The notes: generated by a model from the sequence alone, not told the origin. A stretch of 64,000 nt of DNA from Fluviicola sp. (GCA_002734065.2 NVXU02000045.1:62001-126000); one strand, 5' to 3'; positions 54,380 to 62,411 are shown, counted from the first letter of the stretch. Program-made: numbers and translations.

Positions 54380-54513
54380 AAAAGAGCCGTTAGCTATTGG
54401 CTTTTGGCGGTTAGCCAGACTGTTTTTAACAAATTTAATCTTTTTTTTTACTAAAAATGACAAGTAGATTCGGTCAATAGCTAACGGCTAAAAGCCAATC
54501 GCTAAAAGCCACC
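54380..54513. repeat. GCCGTTAGCTATTGGC word array K between birA and the SRPBCC gene
   Basis: AGCCGTTAGCTATTG (54386-54400) pairs exactly with CAATAGCTAACGGCT (54474-54488). GGCTTTTGGCGGTTAGCC on one side and GGCTAAAAGCC words on the other extend the match. An AT-rich spacer separates them. Both flanking genes are convergent, and the words start within 10 bases of each stop. Confidence 0.8.
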
Positions 54514-54915
54514 CTACTCTTCGTAATACTCCATCAACTTATTCGACATGTAATTAAACAAGTTCGTTAAGGGTTTTTCGACCATCATTTTTAAGAACAT
54601 ATTGACTTCTCCATCAAAATGAATGTATCCTTCTGTTGTTCCGTCTTGTGGAGTTAACTGAACGGTCAAACGGAATGGGAAAGGTGATTTTTCTCCTGAT
54701 TTCAAGAACAATTTATCGTTTCCTTCGGTGCCATCTTCGATTAATGAGATAGTGATTCCACCTTGAACTTTAAACGAACATTCTTCTTCAGAAGACTTAA
54801 AATCAGAGATATTATCTTGCGGAAGAAGGTGAGTTAAATTGTTTGCGTCCTTCAGAAACTCAATGATAACGGAAGGTTCGGCGTTTACTGTTACTTTGTT
54901 GCTATCGATAGTCAT
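54514..54915 (-). CDS. SRPBCC-type (START-like) protein
   Basis: 133 residues. A small helix-grip fold: VTVNAEPSVIIEFLKDANNL, then GGITISLIEDGTEGNDKLFL and TTEGYIHFDGEVNMFLKMMV and a final helix KPLTNLFNYMSNKLMEYYEE. Such proteins bind a hydrophobic ligand. ATG at 54915 is chosen because the longer start at 54975 would overlap pyrE by 52 bases. It lies 7 bases after the pyrE stop and is probably co-transcribed with it. Confidence 0.8.
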   Translation of the reverse strand: MTIDSNKVTVNAEPSVIIEFLKDANNLTHLLPQDNISDFKSSEEECSFKVQGGITISLIEDGTEGNDKLFLKSGEKSPFPFRLTVQLTPQDGTTEGYIHFDGEVNMFLKMMVEKPLTNLFNYMSNKLMEYYEE

Positions 54916-54922
54916 AGTTGCG

Positions 54923-55561
54923 TTATTTCCAGTCTTTCGGGTTTCTTCTCCACTCTTGCAAAGAAGAAAGGTCATCTTCAGAGATTAAATTATTGTCCAA
55001 TGCTTTGGTCAACATCGTTTCATAATCCGTTAATGTAACATAAGGACATTCTGCATCGGCAAAAGCACTGTGTGCTATGTCAAAACCATACGTGAAGATG
55101 GCAATCAACCCTTTGACGTCTAATTTTGCTTCACGAAGTGCTTCAATGGCTTTCAAGCTGCTTCCGCCTGTAGAAATTAAATCTTCAATGACTACGACCT
55201 TTTGTCCTTCTTCATAATAACCTTCAATTTGGTTACCCATTCCATGCGCTTTTGCTTCACTTCTGATATAAATAAAGGGCAAGCCTAATTCTTGTGCCAC
55301 CAAAGCTCCTTGTGCAATTCCGCCTGTTGCTACTCCTGCAATAACATCTGGTTTTCCAAAGTAATCGAGAACGCTTTCTGCATATCCTTGGCGAATGTAC
55401 GTTCTTATTTGAGGATAAGACAACGTCACTCTGTTGTCGCAATAAATAGGAGACTTAATACCAGAAGCCCACGTAAACGGGTCGTTTGGTTTTAGTTTAA
55501 TTGCTTTTATTTGGAGCAAAAATTCGGCAACTTTTAAGGCTTTGTCTTCGTTTAAAATCAT
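54923..55561 (-). CDS. pyrE: Orotate phosphoribosyltransferase
   Basis: 212 residues, the usual length. It joins orotate and PRPP to make OMP in pyrimidine synthesis. It has KLKPNDPFTWASGIKSPIYC (about 21-40), DVIAGVATGGIAQGALVAQE and the PRPP motif VVVIEDLISTGGSS (about 121-134). Followed closely by the SRPBCC gene, a pairing seen in other flavobacteria. Confidence 0.96.
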   Translation of the reverse strand: MILNEDKALKVAEFLLQIKAIKLKPNDPFTWASGIKSPIYCDNRVTLSYPQIRTYIRQGYAESVLDYFGKPDVIAGVATGGIAQGALVAQELGLPFIYIRSEAKAHGMGNQIEGYYEEGQKVVVIEDLISTGGSSLKAIEALREAKLDVKGLIAIFTYGFDIAHSAFADAECPYVTLTDYETMLTKALDNNLISEDDLSSLQEWRRNPKDWK

Positions 55562-55566
55562 GGATG

Positions 55567-55574
55567 CAAATGTA
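55567..55574 (-). promoter_or_regulatory. -7 promoter box for pyrE (leaderless)
   Basis: On the minus strand TACATTTG (55567-55574) fits TAnnTTTG and ends 5 bases before the ATG, which places the expected start site at the ATG itself. Confidence 0.5.
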
Positions 55575-55642
55575 CAAAGTTTTTATTGACCTCGAAGGAA
55601 TTTTTTTCGTGAAATTGAGTGGTTTCGAGAAGCTAATTGAAA

Positions 55643-56215
55643 TTACGGTATAATAAATCCGTTAAGACAAAAAGATCCACTGATATTAAAGGTGTCAATG
55701 GGAGCTTGTCCATTGGTCCAAGGGTAAGAATGTGCGAAACCTGTAAAAGTAGCGGATACAGGTCTGTAAATCCCGTCTAAAGTGTTTAAATTACTTGACG
55801 CGACGGTGAAAGTTACATTCGAAACGTAAAGCGAAAGGGTATCTACGGAAATATCAAAATAGTCAAAGTCTAATGAACTGTAGGTTGTTGAACCAACACT
55901 AAATTCATTGGGTAATACCAGGTTTGCTGCCATAAAATTGCCATTTTGGTCATTGGAAGCCATTAAAAAATTCGTTTCTTGTAAGCCGTACCAATTGTGA
56001 ATGATGGTGAAGTTGGTCGTAGCATCAGTTACCATTGTATGATTAACTCCATTAACATCAATGCTGAATTTTCCTTGATTTGTATAACAATAATTGGAAG
56101 TTCCAGATGCACTTGAAGAAACCGAAGGGTCTGTTTTGTTTTCTTCTTTTTTACAAGATGTTGCTATTACTAGCAAGGAAAAACAAAGAGTTAAAATGTA
56201 GAGTGTATTTTTCAT
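55643..56215 (-). CDS. Lipoprotein of unknown function
   Basis: 190 residues. Lipobox LLVIATSCKKE with Cys21. A Ser- and Asn-rich stretch (SVSSSASGTSNYCYTNQGKF) precedes a beta-rich domain with no recognised family (YSSLDFDYFDISVDTLSLYV; YSWT-type end). Its gene follows a broken lipoprotein on the same strand after 11 bases. Role unknown. Confidence 0.7.
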   Translation of the reverse strand: MKNTLYILTLCFSLLVIATSCKKEENKTDPSVSSSASGTSNYCYTNQGKFSIDVNGVNHTMVTDATTNFTIIHNWYGLQETNFLMASNDQNGNFMAANLVLPNEFSVGSTTYSSLDFDYFDISVDTLSLYVSNVTFTVASSNLNTLDGIYRPVSATFTGFAHSYPWTNGQAPIDTFNISGSFCLNGFIIP

Positions 56216-56226
56216 TATTTTTTAAT

Positions 56227-56418
56227 TTAGTAAGTTGTGGCGTGTTTGCCCTGAGCAAAGGTTGTAGAAGTTTTGAGTAGCTTAACCTCTATATCAGGTA
56301 TGCCTTTATTGGTAACAGGGTTTATTACTCTGCCCGAAACACGAATGTTTTTACCAAATTTGGTGCAAGAGAGCGAGAATAATAGAATGATTGATACGAT
56401 GTATAGTATGACTTTCAT
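56227..56418 (-). pseudogene. Truncated lipoprotein with carboxypeptidase-regulatory-like domain start
   Basis: 63 residues. The N-terminus has a good lipobox (LLFSLSCTKF) and the start of a CarboxypepD_reg-like domain (VSGRVINPVTNKGIPDIEVK then LLKT), which normally runs for 80 or more residues. Here it ends abruptly at STTFAQGKHATTY. It looks like the 5' fragment of a larger lipoprotein. Its ATG overlaps the stop of the T9SS fragment in an ATGA. It could also be a short functional protein. Confidence 0.5.
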
Positions 56419-56663
56419 GGGACTATTAATTTTTGTTGTTTCAATGTTCCATCTAAATAAACACGTATAATATAGACACCTTTGGGTAAACATTGTTTAC
56501 AATGATACCTTGCCCTGTTTATGTTTTCTTGTTTTAGGAGCAAGTTACCACTTAAATCGTAGATTTCAAAATAATCTATGGGTACATCTTGCATGTTGGC
56601 AATGGTAAAGGTACCGTTAGAAGGGTTGGGGAAGATGCGGATTTCTGACATTGGAGCATTCAT
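56415..56663 (-). pseudogene. T9SS type A sorting domain without a passenger
   Basis: 82 residues that are just a T9SS C-terminal domain: IRIFPNPSNGTFTIANMQ, YFEIYDLSGNLLLKQE and KGVYIIRVYLDGTLKQQKLI to the end. It has no signal peptide and no upstream domain in frame; an in-frame TAA lies a few codons upstream of the ATG. It is most likely the 3' remnant of a secreted protein that lost its body. The start shown is the first ATG and is arbitrary. Confidence 0.65.
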
Positions 56664-56721
56664 TACGGTCTTCTCTTAAATCAGTCGAAATACTTTCGGA
56701 ATGTGAAATAAACACACCGAA

Positions 56722-58194
56722 TTAACGAAGGTCTCGTTTTTCCTCTTCTCCGTCATTAATAACAAGCACCGCCATCACCAAAATCCCCAAATAAGCAGGA
56801 ATTCTGTACCTGACAATTGCTCCCAACACAGGAGTTACCCATCCGATGAGCAATGATAGGGTAAGAATAGAAAGAACGATGCCTATGATTAAAGCTTTCT
56901 GATTCTCAGATAATTTTCTTCTTTTCCGAATGGCATAGAATAAGAATACAAAAAGGAGCAAAGTCTCTATGATGGCTGGATATTTTAGCCAGCCACCCGG
57001 GTCATTGATAAAAGGCCGCAAAAGACTATTGATGAGTGCTTCTGGAATGTTTTTGAGCAGTTGCCCGAAAGAATCATCGATGAGCGTAACCTCGATAAAG
57101 CCGTCGCTTTGTAGGTTTTGAAAATAAATAAACCATTTTTCTTCCGACGGTTGCAAGGTGATAGGAATGGGTTTTTTCATGCCGCCATGTTGCAAAACCA
57201 ACGCATTTATTTCCTTGGAAACAGAAACAGAATCCCCATCAATTAATAAGTCCCCAATTTGGTCTTGACGAAAGAAATAGAAGTTAGAATCTGCCATTGC
57301 ATGAACTCCTCCCTTGCCTACATTTTTAAAATCAAACTGTTTTCTAGACAGAATGTGAACAATTTTACCTCTTTGTTCTGAAAAGATGAAAAGCGACGCA
57401 ATTCCGAGAGAAAATAGGATCAATAACGAGGCAATGATTCTCTTTTTTGTGAAATATTGGTACACTATATAAAAGACCAACGCGGGAAGCATTGCAAATA
57501 GGACATAAGGCTTGAATCCTATCAAAAGGCAGATGCCAAGCAAAGAGAAAATCCATTTTTGTTTGTAAGAAATAGCTTTGTCAAACAATCCTCTTAGGAG
57601 CAAACTCAATCCTAAGAACATGAATGGTTCTTTCAAAATACCAGAGGACCAAAAGAGTAAACTTGGGAAAAGTAAGAGCAATAGAAAAAGAACTCGATTG
57701 CTCAAAAGCGTCCATTCTTTTATGGTGAGAAACAATTGTTTGAGTGCTATTGTAGAGAAAAAACACATGGCTATAATGTGATTGGCCGTGTTTCCAAAGC
57801 TGAAAAAATGAAACAGACTGTGCACCCGGACAATATTTCTGTTATCGTTGATTAGTGTTTGAGCTCCAGCATCCCAGTGAGAGGTCTCTTGAAGATAGGT
57901 GAACATCAATTCTTGCTGATTGCCCAATCCTGTCAGTAATTTGAGATAATCGAGGGGGGAAGTGTAAAAAACGGCGTTCAAAATTTCACTTTCTGCCATA
58001 AAAACACCAGCGTCAGCACTTAAAGTTCCTTTTCCATAGATGTCTGTGTAGATGTATAGAAAGACGAAGCCCACTATTACTTTTAATAAGAAAGCGAAGG
58101 GTAAAGTCCAACTATTAAGAGAAGGAATGCCCAATTTCTTGACATACTTAAATGCAAAAAACAAAAGTGCAAAAAGAAAAAAGGTGTAAAACAT
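56722..58194 (-). CDS. Polytopic membrane protein of unknown function
   Basis: 490 residues with about ten membrane segments and one periplasmic loop of about 130 residues (near 270-390). The pattern of long hydrophobic segments with conserved LLFWSSGILKEPFMFLGLSL (about 185) is like that of wzy-type or GT39-like envelope enzymes, but no signature is clear enough to assign. ATG at 58194 is preferred over a TTG at 58221. It is followed by the T9SS remnant. Possibly made for a surface glycan; not shown. Confidence 0.75.
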   Translation of the reverse strand: MFYTFFLFALLFFAFKYVKKLGIPSLNSWTLPFAFLLKVIVGFVFLYIYTDIYGKGTLSADAGVFMAESEILNAVFYTSPLDYLKLLTGLGNQQELMFTYLQETSHWDAGAQTLINDNRNIVRVHSLFHFFSFGNTANHIIAMCFFSTIALKQLFLTIKEWTLLSNRVLFLLLLLFPSLLFWSSGILKEPFMFLGLSLLLRGLFDKAISYKQKWIFSLLGICLLIGFKPYVLFAMLPALVFYIVYQYFTKKRIIASLLILFSLGIASLFIFSEQRGKIVHILSRKQFDFKNVGKGGVHAMADSNFYFFRQDQIGDLLIDGDSVSVSKEINALVLQHGGMKKPIPITLQPSEEKWFIYFQNLQSDGFIEVTLIDDSFGQLLKNIPEALINSLLRPFINDPGGWLKYPAIIETLLLFVFLFYAIRKRRKLSENQKALIIGIVLSILTLSLLIGWVTPVLGAIVRYRIPAYLGILVMAVLVINDGEEEKRDLR

Positions 58195-58238
58195 TCCTAT
58201 TTTTTTCGTAAAAATAAACAATATTCGATTCTAAGTGT

Positions 58239-58297
58239 CAGTTTGTCCAATTTCTAGGACAGTTTGTCATAAAAATGTTGATGGCACAGTGATTGAC
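58239..58297 (+). promoter_or_regulatory. Sigma-54-like promoter with two upstream repeats before htpG
   Basis: TGGCAC (58282-58287), 5 bases, then TTGAC (58293-58297) match the -24/-12 layout of sigma-54 promoters; the last C of TTGC is an A. Upstream, CAGTTTGTC occurs twice (58239-58247, 58260-58268), 21 bases apart (two DNA turns), as activator sites often are. TSS near 58308, 20 bases before the ATG. No TAnnTTTG box is present. Confidence 0.5.
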
Positions 58298-58328
58298 TAT
58301 GTAAAATCAAATAATTAAAATTAATAAA

Positions 58329-60218
58329 ATGAAAACAGGTAAAATAAATGTACAAACGGAAAACATCTTTCCCATCATTAAAAAGTTCTTGTATTCTGAC
58401 CACGAAATATTTTTACGAGAATTAGTGTCAAATGCAGTAGATGCATCTCAAAAATTAAGATTTCTTTCTACAAATGGTGAATTTAAAGGGAAATTAGGTG
58501 AACTAAAGGTAGAAGTTATCCTTGATTCTGAGAATAAAACATTAACGATTAGAGATCACGGTATTGGAATGACGGAAGATGAGATTGATAAATACATCAA
58601 TCAAATTGCTTTTTCTGGTGCGGAAGAATTTGTGGAGAAATACAAAGGAAAAGAAGGAGCAGAGCAAATAATTGGTCATTTCGGATTGGGCTTTTATTCT
58701 TCATTCATGGTGGCAGATAAAGTTCAGATTAGAACTCTTTCTCACAAAAAAGGAGCAAAAGCTGTGCAATGGGAAAGCAATGGCTCGCCAGAATTTACCA
58801 TAGAAGACATTGAAAAAACAGAGATTGGTACGGATATTGTCCTATATATCTCAGAGGAATCAAAAGAATTTACGGAGAAAGGTAGAATTCAAGGGATTCT
58901 TGATAAATATTGCAAATTCTTGTCAGTGGCTGTGTTTTTTGGCACAAAAACGGAGTACATTGATGATCCGAAGGGAGAAAAAGATGAGAACGGGAAAGTA
59001 AAACGCGTTGCGAATGAAATTCCCAATCAAGTAAATAATATTGCACCGGCTTGGACTAAAAAACCGGCTGATTTATCAACGGAAGAGTACAATTCTTTCT
59101 ACAGAGAATTGTATCCTACTACGATGGAATCACCCTTGTTTCACATTCATATGAATGTTGATTATCCGTTCAACTTGACGGGGATTCTTTACTTTCCAAA
59201 AATTCAAGAGAATATCGAAGTGCAACGAAATAAGATCAATTTGTACTCAAATCAGGTGTTTATAACGGATAATGTAGAGCAAATTGTACCCGAATTCTTG
59301 ACTTTGTTGCACGGCGTCATTGATTCTCCAGATATTCCGCTCAATGTTTCTCGTTCTTACTTGCAAAGTGATAGCAATGTGAAGAAAATTTCTTCTCACA
59401 TCACCAAAAAAGTAGCCGATAAATTGGCTTCCATGTATAAGAATGATCGAAAGGATTTTGAGTCTAAATGGGAAGATTTGAAAATTTTCGTGCAATATGG
59501 AACGCTTTCTGATGATAAATTCAGTGAAAAAGCAAAATCATTTTCTTTGCTAAAAAACACGGAAGGAACTTACTTTTCTATCGAGGAATACAAAGAGAAA
59601 GTGGAAACTTTACAGAAAGATAAAGACGACAAAGTAGTGATGCTTTACACCAACGATCCAGTTGAACAATTTGGATTTGTGAAAAAAGCGAAAGACAGAG
59701 GTTACGATGTTTTGCACATTGATGGACCGATTGCTCCGCATTGGATTGCAAAATTGGAGCAAACTTATGAGAATATCACTTTTTCTCGCGTTGATGCTGA
59801 CACTTTGGATAAATTGATTCAAAAAGACGAAGAAATCCCTTCTAAATTGTCAAAAGAAGACGAAGAAGCATTAAAACCGTTGTTTGAAGGTGTTGTGAGT
59901 AAAGATAAGTTCACCATTCAGTTTGAGAGCATGAATGCTGATGATGCACCAATTATTATTACGCAACCAGAATTTATTCGCAGAATGATGGAGCAACAGA
60001 AAATGGGAGGCGGTGGCTTTATGGGTGCGTTTCCGGACATGCACAACCTTATGATTAATGGAAACCATGCAAAAATTCAAGAGATTTTAGATACGAAGAC
60101 TGATAAGTCTAAGAAATCTAAGATCAAACAATTGACGGACATTGCATTGCTTTCACAAGGATTGTTAAAAGGAGAGGCTTTGAATCAATTCATAGAGCGT
60201 AGCATCGAGAAAGTTTAA
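58329..60218 (+). CDS. htpG: Chaperone HtpG (Hsp90)
   Basis: 629 residues, full length. An ATP-driven homodimeric chaperone of the cytoplasm. The N-terminal GHKL ATPase holds FLRELVSNAVDASQKLRFL (about 28-46, with the catalytic Glu and the Asn), TIRDHGIGMTEDEI and GHFGLGFYSSFMVADKV. The middle domain has LYFPKIQENIEVQRNKINLY and PLNVSRSYLQSD, and the C-terminal domain ends GLLKGEALNQFIERSIEKV. Its own sigma-54-like promoter suggests stress control. Ends at a strong terminator. Confidence 0.97.
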   Translation: MKTGKINVQTENIFPIIKKFLYSDHEIFLRELVSNAVDASQKLRFLSTNGEFKGKLGELKVEVILDSENKTLTIRDHGIGMTEDEIDKYINQIAFSGAEEFVEKYKGKEGAEQIIGHFGLGFYSSFMVADKVQIRTLSHKKGAKAVQWESNGSPEFTIEDIEKTEIGTDIVLYISEESKEFTEKGRIQGILDKYCKFLSVAVFFGTKTEYIDDPKGEKDENGKVKRVANEIPNQVNNIAPAWTKKPADLSTEEYNSFYRELYPTTMESPLFHIHMNVDYPFNLTGILYFPKIQENIEVQRNKINLYSNQVFITDNVEQIVPEFLTLLHGVIDSPDIPLNVSRSYLQSDSNVKKISSHITKKVADKLASMYKNDRKDFESKWEDLKIFVQYGTLSDDKFSEKAKSFSLLKNTEGTYFSIEEYKEKVETLQKDKDDKVVMLYTNDPVEQFGFVKKAKDRGYDVLHIDGPIAPHWIAKLEQTYENITFSRVDADTLDKLIQKDEEIPSKLSKEDEEALKPLFEGVVSKDKFTIQFESMNADDAPIIITQPEFIRRMMEQQKMGGGGFMGAFPDMHNLMINGNHAKIQEILDTKTDKSKKSKIKQLTDIALLSQGLLKGEALNQFIERSIEKV

Positions 60219-60233
60219 TAAATTTGTAGTAAC

Positions 60234-60267
60234 AAAATGTCGTTCTGATTTACAGAGCGACATTTTT
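60234..60267 (+). terminator. Intrinsic terminator after htpG
   Basis: AAAATGTCGTTCTG (60234-60247) pairs with CAGAGCGACATTTT (60253-60266), 14 bp with one T-G, around a 5-base loop and followed by T. It is 15 bases after the stop. Confidence 0.8.
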
Positions 60268-60281
60268 AAATAAATAAGGTA

Positions 60282-61061
60282 TTGATTAAGTGGATTTTTG
60301 CAGCAGCAGGTTTTTTTCTTCTGAATAGAAGCTTCATGGGCGGAATTTTAGGCTTTATGTTGGGTTCTTTTGTGGAGAATTATCAACGCGTTTTGGGCAG
60401 AGCAAAAGCCAATGCGCACAGTCAAGGAAGAAAATTTTCTACGGAAGATGTTTTTCAATATTATCAGCAACGTTCATCTTCCAGTGATTTTCCAACAATG
60501 TTGATGGCGCTTTCGGCTGCTGTTATGAAAGCCGATGGTAAAATTCTAAAATCGGAGTTGAATTACGTTAAAACCTTCTTTAATCAGCAATTTGGACCAC
60601 AATTTTCGGGCAGTCATTTGCAAACCTTGAAACAATTTTTAGATTCTGACAATATTCCTTTGCAGCGGATTTGCCAAGATATTCAAATGAGAATGCAACC
60701 TGCAGTAAGAACGCAATTGTTGCACTATCTTTTTGGTATTGCGAAAGCTGACGGCGATGTTTCTCCTCCAGAAATTCGAGTAATTGAACAAATAGCCAAC
60801 TTAATGGGCGTTTCTTCGGTTGATTTTGAAAGTGTGAAGAATATGTTCTACCGAAATGTTGATTCTGACTACACAATTTTAGGCATTGATTCTTCTGCAA
60901 GTGACGATGAGGTCAAAAAAGCCTATCGAAAAATGGCGATTAAATTCCATCCAGACAAAACGGCGCAAATGGGAGAGCAATATCAGAAAGGAGCAAAAGA
61001 GAAATTCCAGCAAATTCAAGATTCTTACGAAGCGATTAAGAAGCGGAGAGGGATGAAATAG
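60282..61061 (+). CDS. TerB- and DnaJ-domain protein (DjlA-like)
   Basis: 259 residues. One N-terminal membrane segment (about 2-22, IKWIFAAAGFFLL then GGILGFMLGSFVENY) is followed by a TerB-like helical domain (about 70-185) and a C-terminal J domain (about 198-259: DYTILGIDSSASDDEVKKAY, IKFHPDKTA with HPD intact). It would recruit DnaK at the membrane. The order matches DjlA of enterobacteria. The start is TTG at 60282, the only normal start after the in-frame stop at 60267-60269. The TAG stop is the first word of the array that follows. Confidence 0.88.
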   Translation: MIKWIFAAAGFFLLNRSFMGGILGFMLGSFVENYQRVLGRAKANAHSQGRKFSTEDVFQYYQQRSSSSDFPTMLMALSAAVMKADGKILKSELNYVKTFFNQQFGPQFSGSHLQTLKQFLDSDNIPLQRICQDIQMRMQPAVRTQLLHYLFGIAKADGDVSPPEIRVIEQIANLMGVSSVDFESVKNMFYRNVDSDYTILGIDSSASDDEVKKAYRKMAIKFHPDKTAQMGEQYQKGAKEKFQQIQDSYEAIKKRRGMK

Positions 61062-61237
61062 AGCGTTAGAGCGTTAGAGCTTTCGAGTGTTAGAGCTTTG
61101 GATAGGGTCTTGCACCTCGCTTCGACATACATCGGTAACCAACGAGGAGTGATGAGTTAGGAGTGATGAGTGTGAAAAGCGAAACTCAGTCTAACACTCC
61201 AATGCTCTAAAACTCCAAAGCTCCAATACTCCATCCT
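61059..61237. repeat. Stop-anchored word array L (DjlA-like and RsmI-like, convergent)
   Basis: TAGAGCGTTAGAGCGTTAGAGC words begin in the DjlA-like stop. A module GCACCT...AACCA follows (61112-61141), then GAGGAGTGATGAGTTAGGAG words. CTAACACTCCAATGCTC and AAAGCTCCAATACTCC words (the opposite sense) end at the RsmI-like TAG. The outer parts pair as a long imperfect hairpin. 61148-61172 is identical to 28468-28492. Confidence 0.88.
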
Positions 61238-61949
61238 AAACCACCGTTCCAATCGCGAACATCGCTGGTCTCTTCGATAAATCATAGGCTTTTGTTCTCC
61301 ATTCTTTAATCGTCATAGAGCGAATATCTTGACTTGGAAGCGTTAAATTGCTCGCAATGCACAACATTGTCGGGTCGGCGAGTACGTTGAGTAAGTCATC
61401 CAAGACGTTCATATTTCGATAAGGAGTATCCATGAAAAGATGCGTCATTCTTGTTTTTCGTGTATCCGATTCAAAACGTTTGAGAGCACTGATTCTGCTT
61501 TTTCGTTCTTTGGGAAGATAGCCATGAAAGATGAAATTCTGACCGGAAAAACCACTGCCCATCAAAGTCATAAGAATAGAAGAAGGTCCCACAAAAGGAT
61601 GAATTTTTAATCCTTTGCTATGCGCAAGACTGATAATTGCTCCTCCAGGATCTGCAACCCCGGGGCATCCTGCGTCAGACATTAGTCCAATATCATTTCC
61701 CTTCATTGCAGGTTGCAAGAAAGAATACAATTCGCCAACATCTGTTCTGTGATTGAGTATAAAAAACTCACAATCATCAATTGGGAATGTTCGGTCAACT
61801 TTACGAAGAAAGCGTCGAGCCGATTTAATATTTTCAACGATAAAACAGCGTAATTCTGTCACTTTCGTTTGTACTTCTGCTGGAATTATGTCGTTGACAG
61901 TCTCTCCACCAAGCGTGGTTGGAATTAAATATAAGGTTCCAGTTTTCAT
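61236..61949 (-). CDS. RsmI-like tetrapyrrole methylase family protein
   Basis: 237 residues. The TP-methylase fold shows GTLYLIPTTLGGETVNDIIP (start), GLMSDAGCPGVADPGGAIIS (SAM-binding block), HPFVGPSSILMTLMGSGFSG and YLPKERKSRISALKRFESD. This family includes RsmI, which methylates C1402 of 16S rRNA. The N-terminal form (no GNLxDI motif at the start) differs from classical RsmI and is the paralogue common in Bacteroidota. It begins in the ATGA overlap with the phosphatase gene. A separate true RsmI may exist elsewhere. Confidence 0.85.
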   Translation of the reverse strand: MKTGTLYLIPTTLGGETVNDIIPAEVQTKVTELRCFIVENIKSARRFLRKVDRTFPIDDCEFFILNHRTDVGELYSFLQPAMKGNDIGLMSDAGCPGVADPGGAIISLAHSKGLKIHPFVGPSSILMTLMGSGFSGQNFIFHGYLPKERKSRISALKRFESDTRKTRMTHLFMDTPYRNMNVLDDLLNVLADPTMLCIASNLTLPSQDIRSMTIKEWRTKAYDLSKRPAMFAIGTVV

Positions 61950-62407
61950 TCTTTAATTAATTTATTCATGATACAATCCGTTGCATTATCGAGCAAATTA
62001 TAAACCTCAATGAATCCTCTTTCTCCACCAAAATAAGGGTCAGGAACTTCAAGTTGCATTTTGGGATGCGATTCATCGAGAATCATTTTGACTTTGCGTT
62101 CATCTTCTTCATTTCTTGCGAGAGAAAGGATGTTTTGGAAGTTACTATTATCCATCGCATAAATAAGGTCGAAATTATCAAAATCACTCACTTCAAATTG
62201 TCTTGCTCGAAGATGATTGATAGACAGATCAAAGGATTCAGCAGTTGCTGTCATTCTTGAGTCAGGAGATTGTCCGATGTGATTATCGCAAGTTCCGGCA
62301 GAATCAACGATGTGATTTAAACCTCTTTTATTTACTTTCTCTTGAAGCAATGCATCTGCCAAAGGAGAACGGCAAATATTGCCCAAGCATACCATTAGTA
62401 TTTTCAT
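61946..62407 (-). CDS. Low-molecular-weight protein-tyrosine phosphatase
   Basis: 153 residues. The P-loop is CLGNICRS (C7-x5-R13), the family signature, and the general acid is the Asp in VPDPYFGGE (about 122). It removes phosphate from tyrosine residues and often works on surface-polysaccharide kinases. ATG at 62407 is chosen over a longer start. It is first in a two-gene operon with the RsmI-like methylase. Confidence 0.93.
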   Translation of the reverse strand: MKILMVCLGNICRSPLADALLQEKVNKRGLNHIVDSAGTCDNHIGQSPDSRMTATAESFDLSINHLRARQFEVSDFDNFDLIYAMDNSNFQNILSLARNEEDERKVKMILDESHPKMQLEVPDPYFGGERGFIEVYNLLDNATDCIMNKLIKE

Positions 62408-62411
62408 GGTG

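Noticed and set aside
54916-54975. Longer start for the SRPBCC protein overlapping pyrE
   Set aside because: It would overlap the conserved C-terminus of pyrE by 52 bases; ATG 54915 gives a normal domain start.
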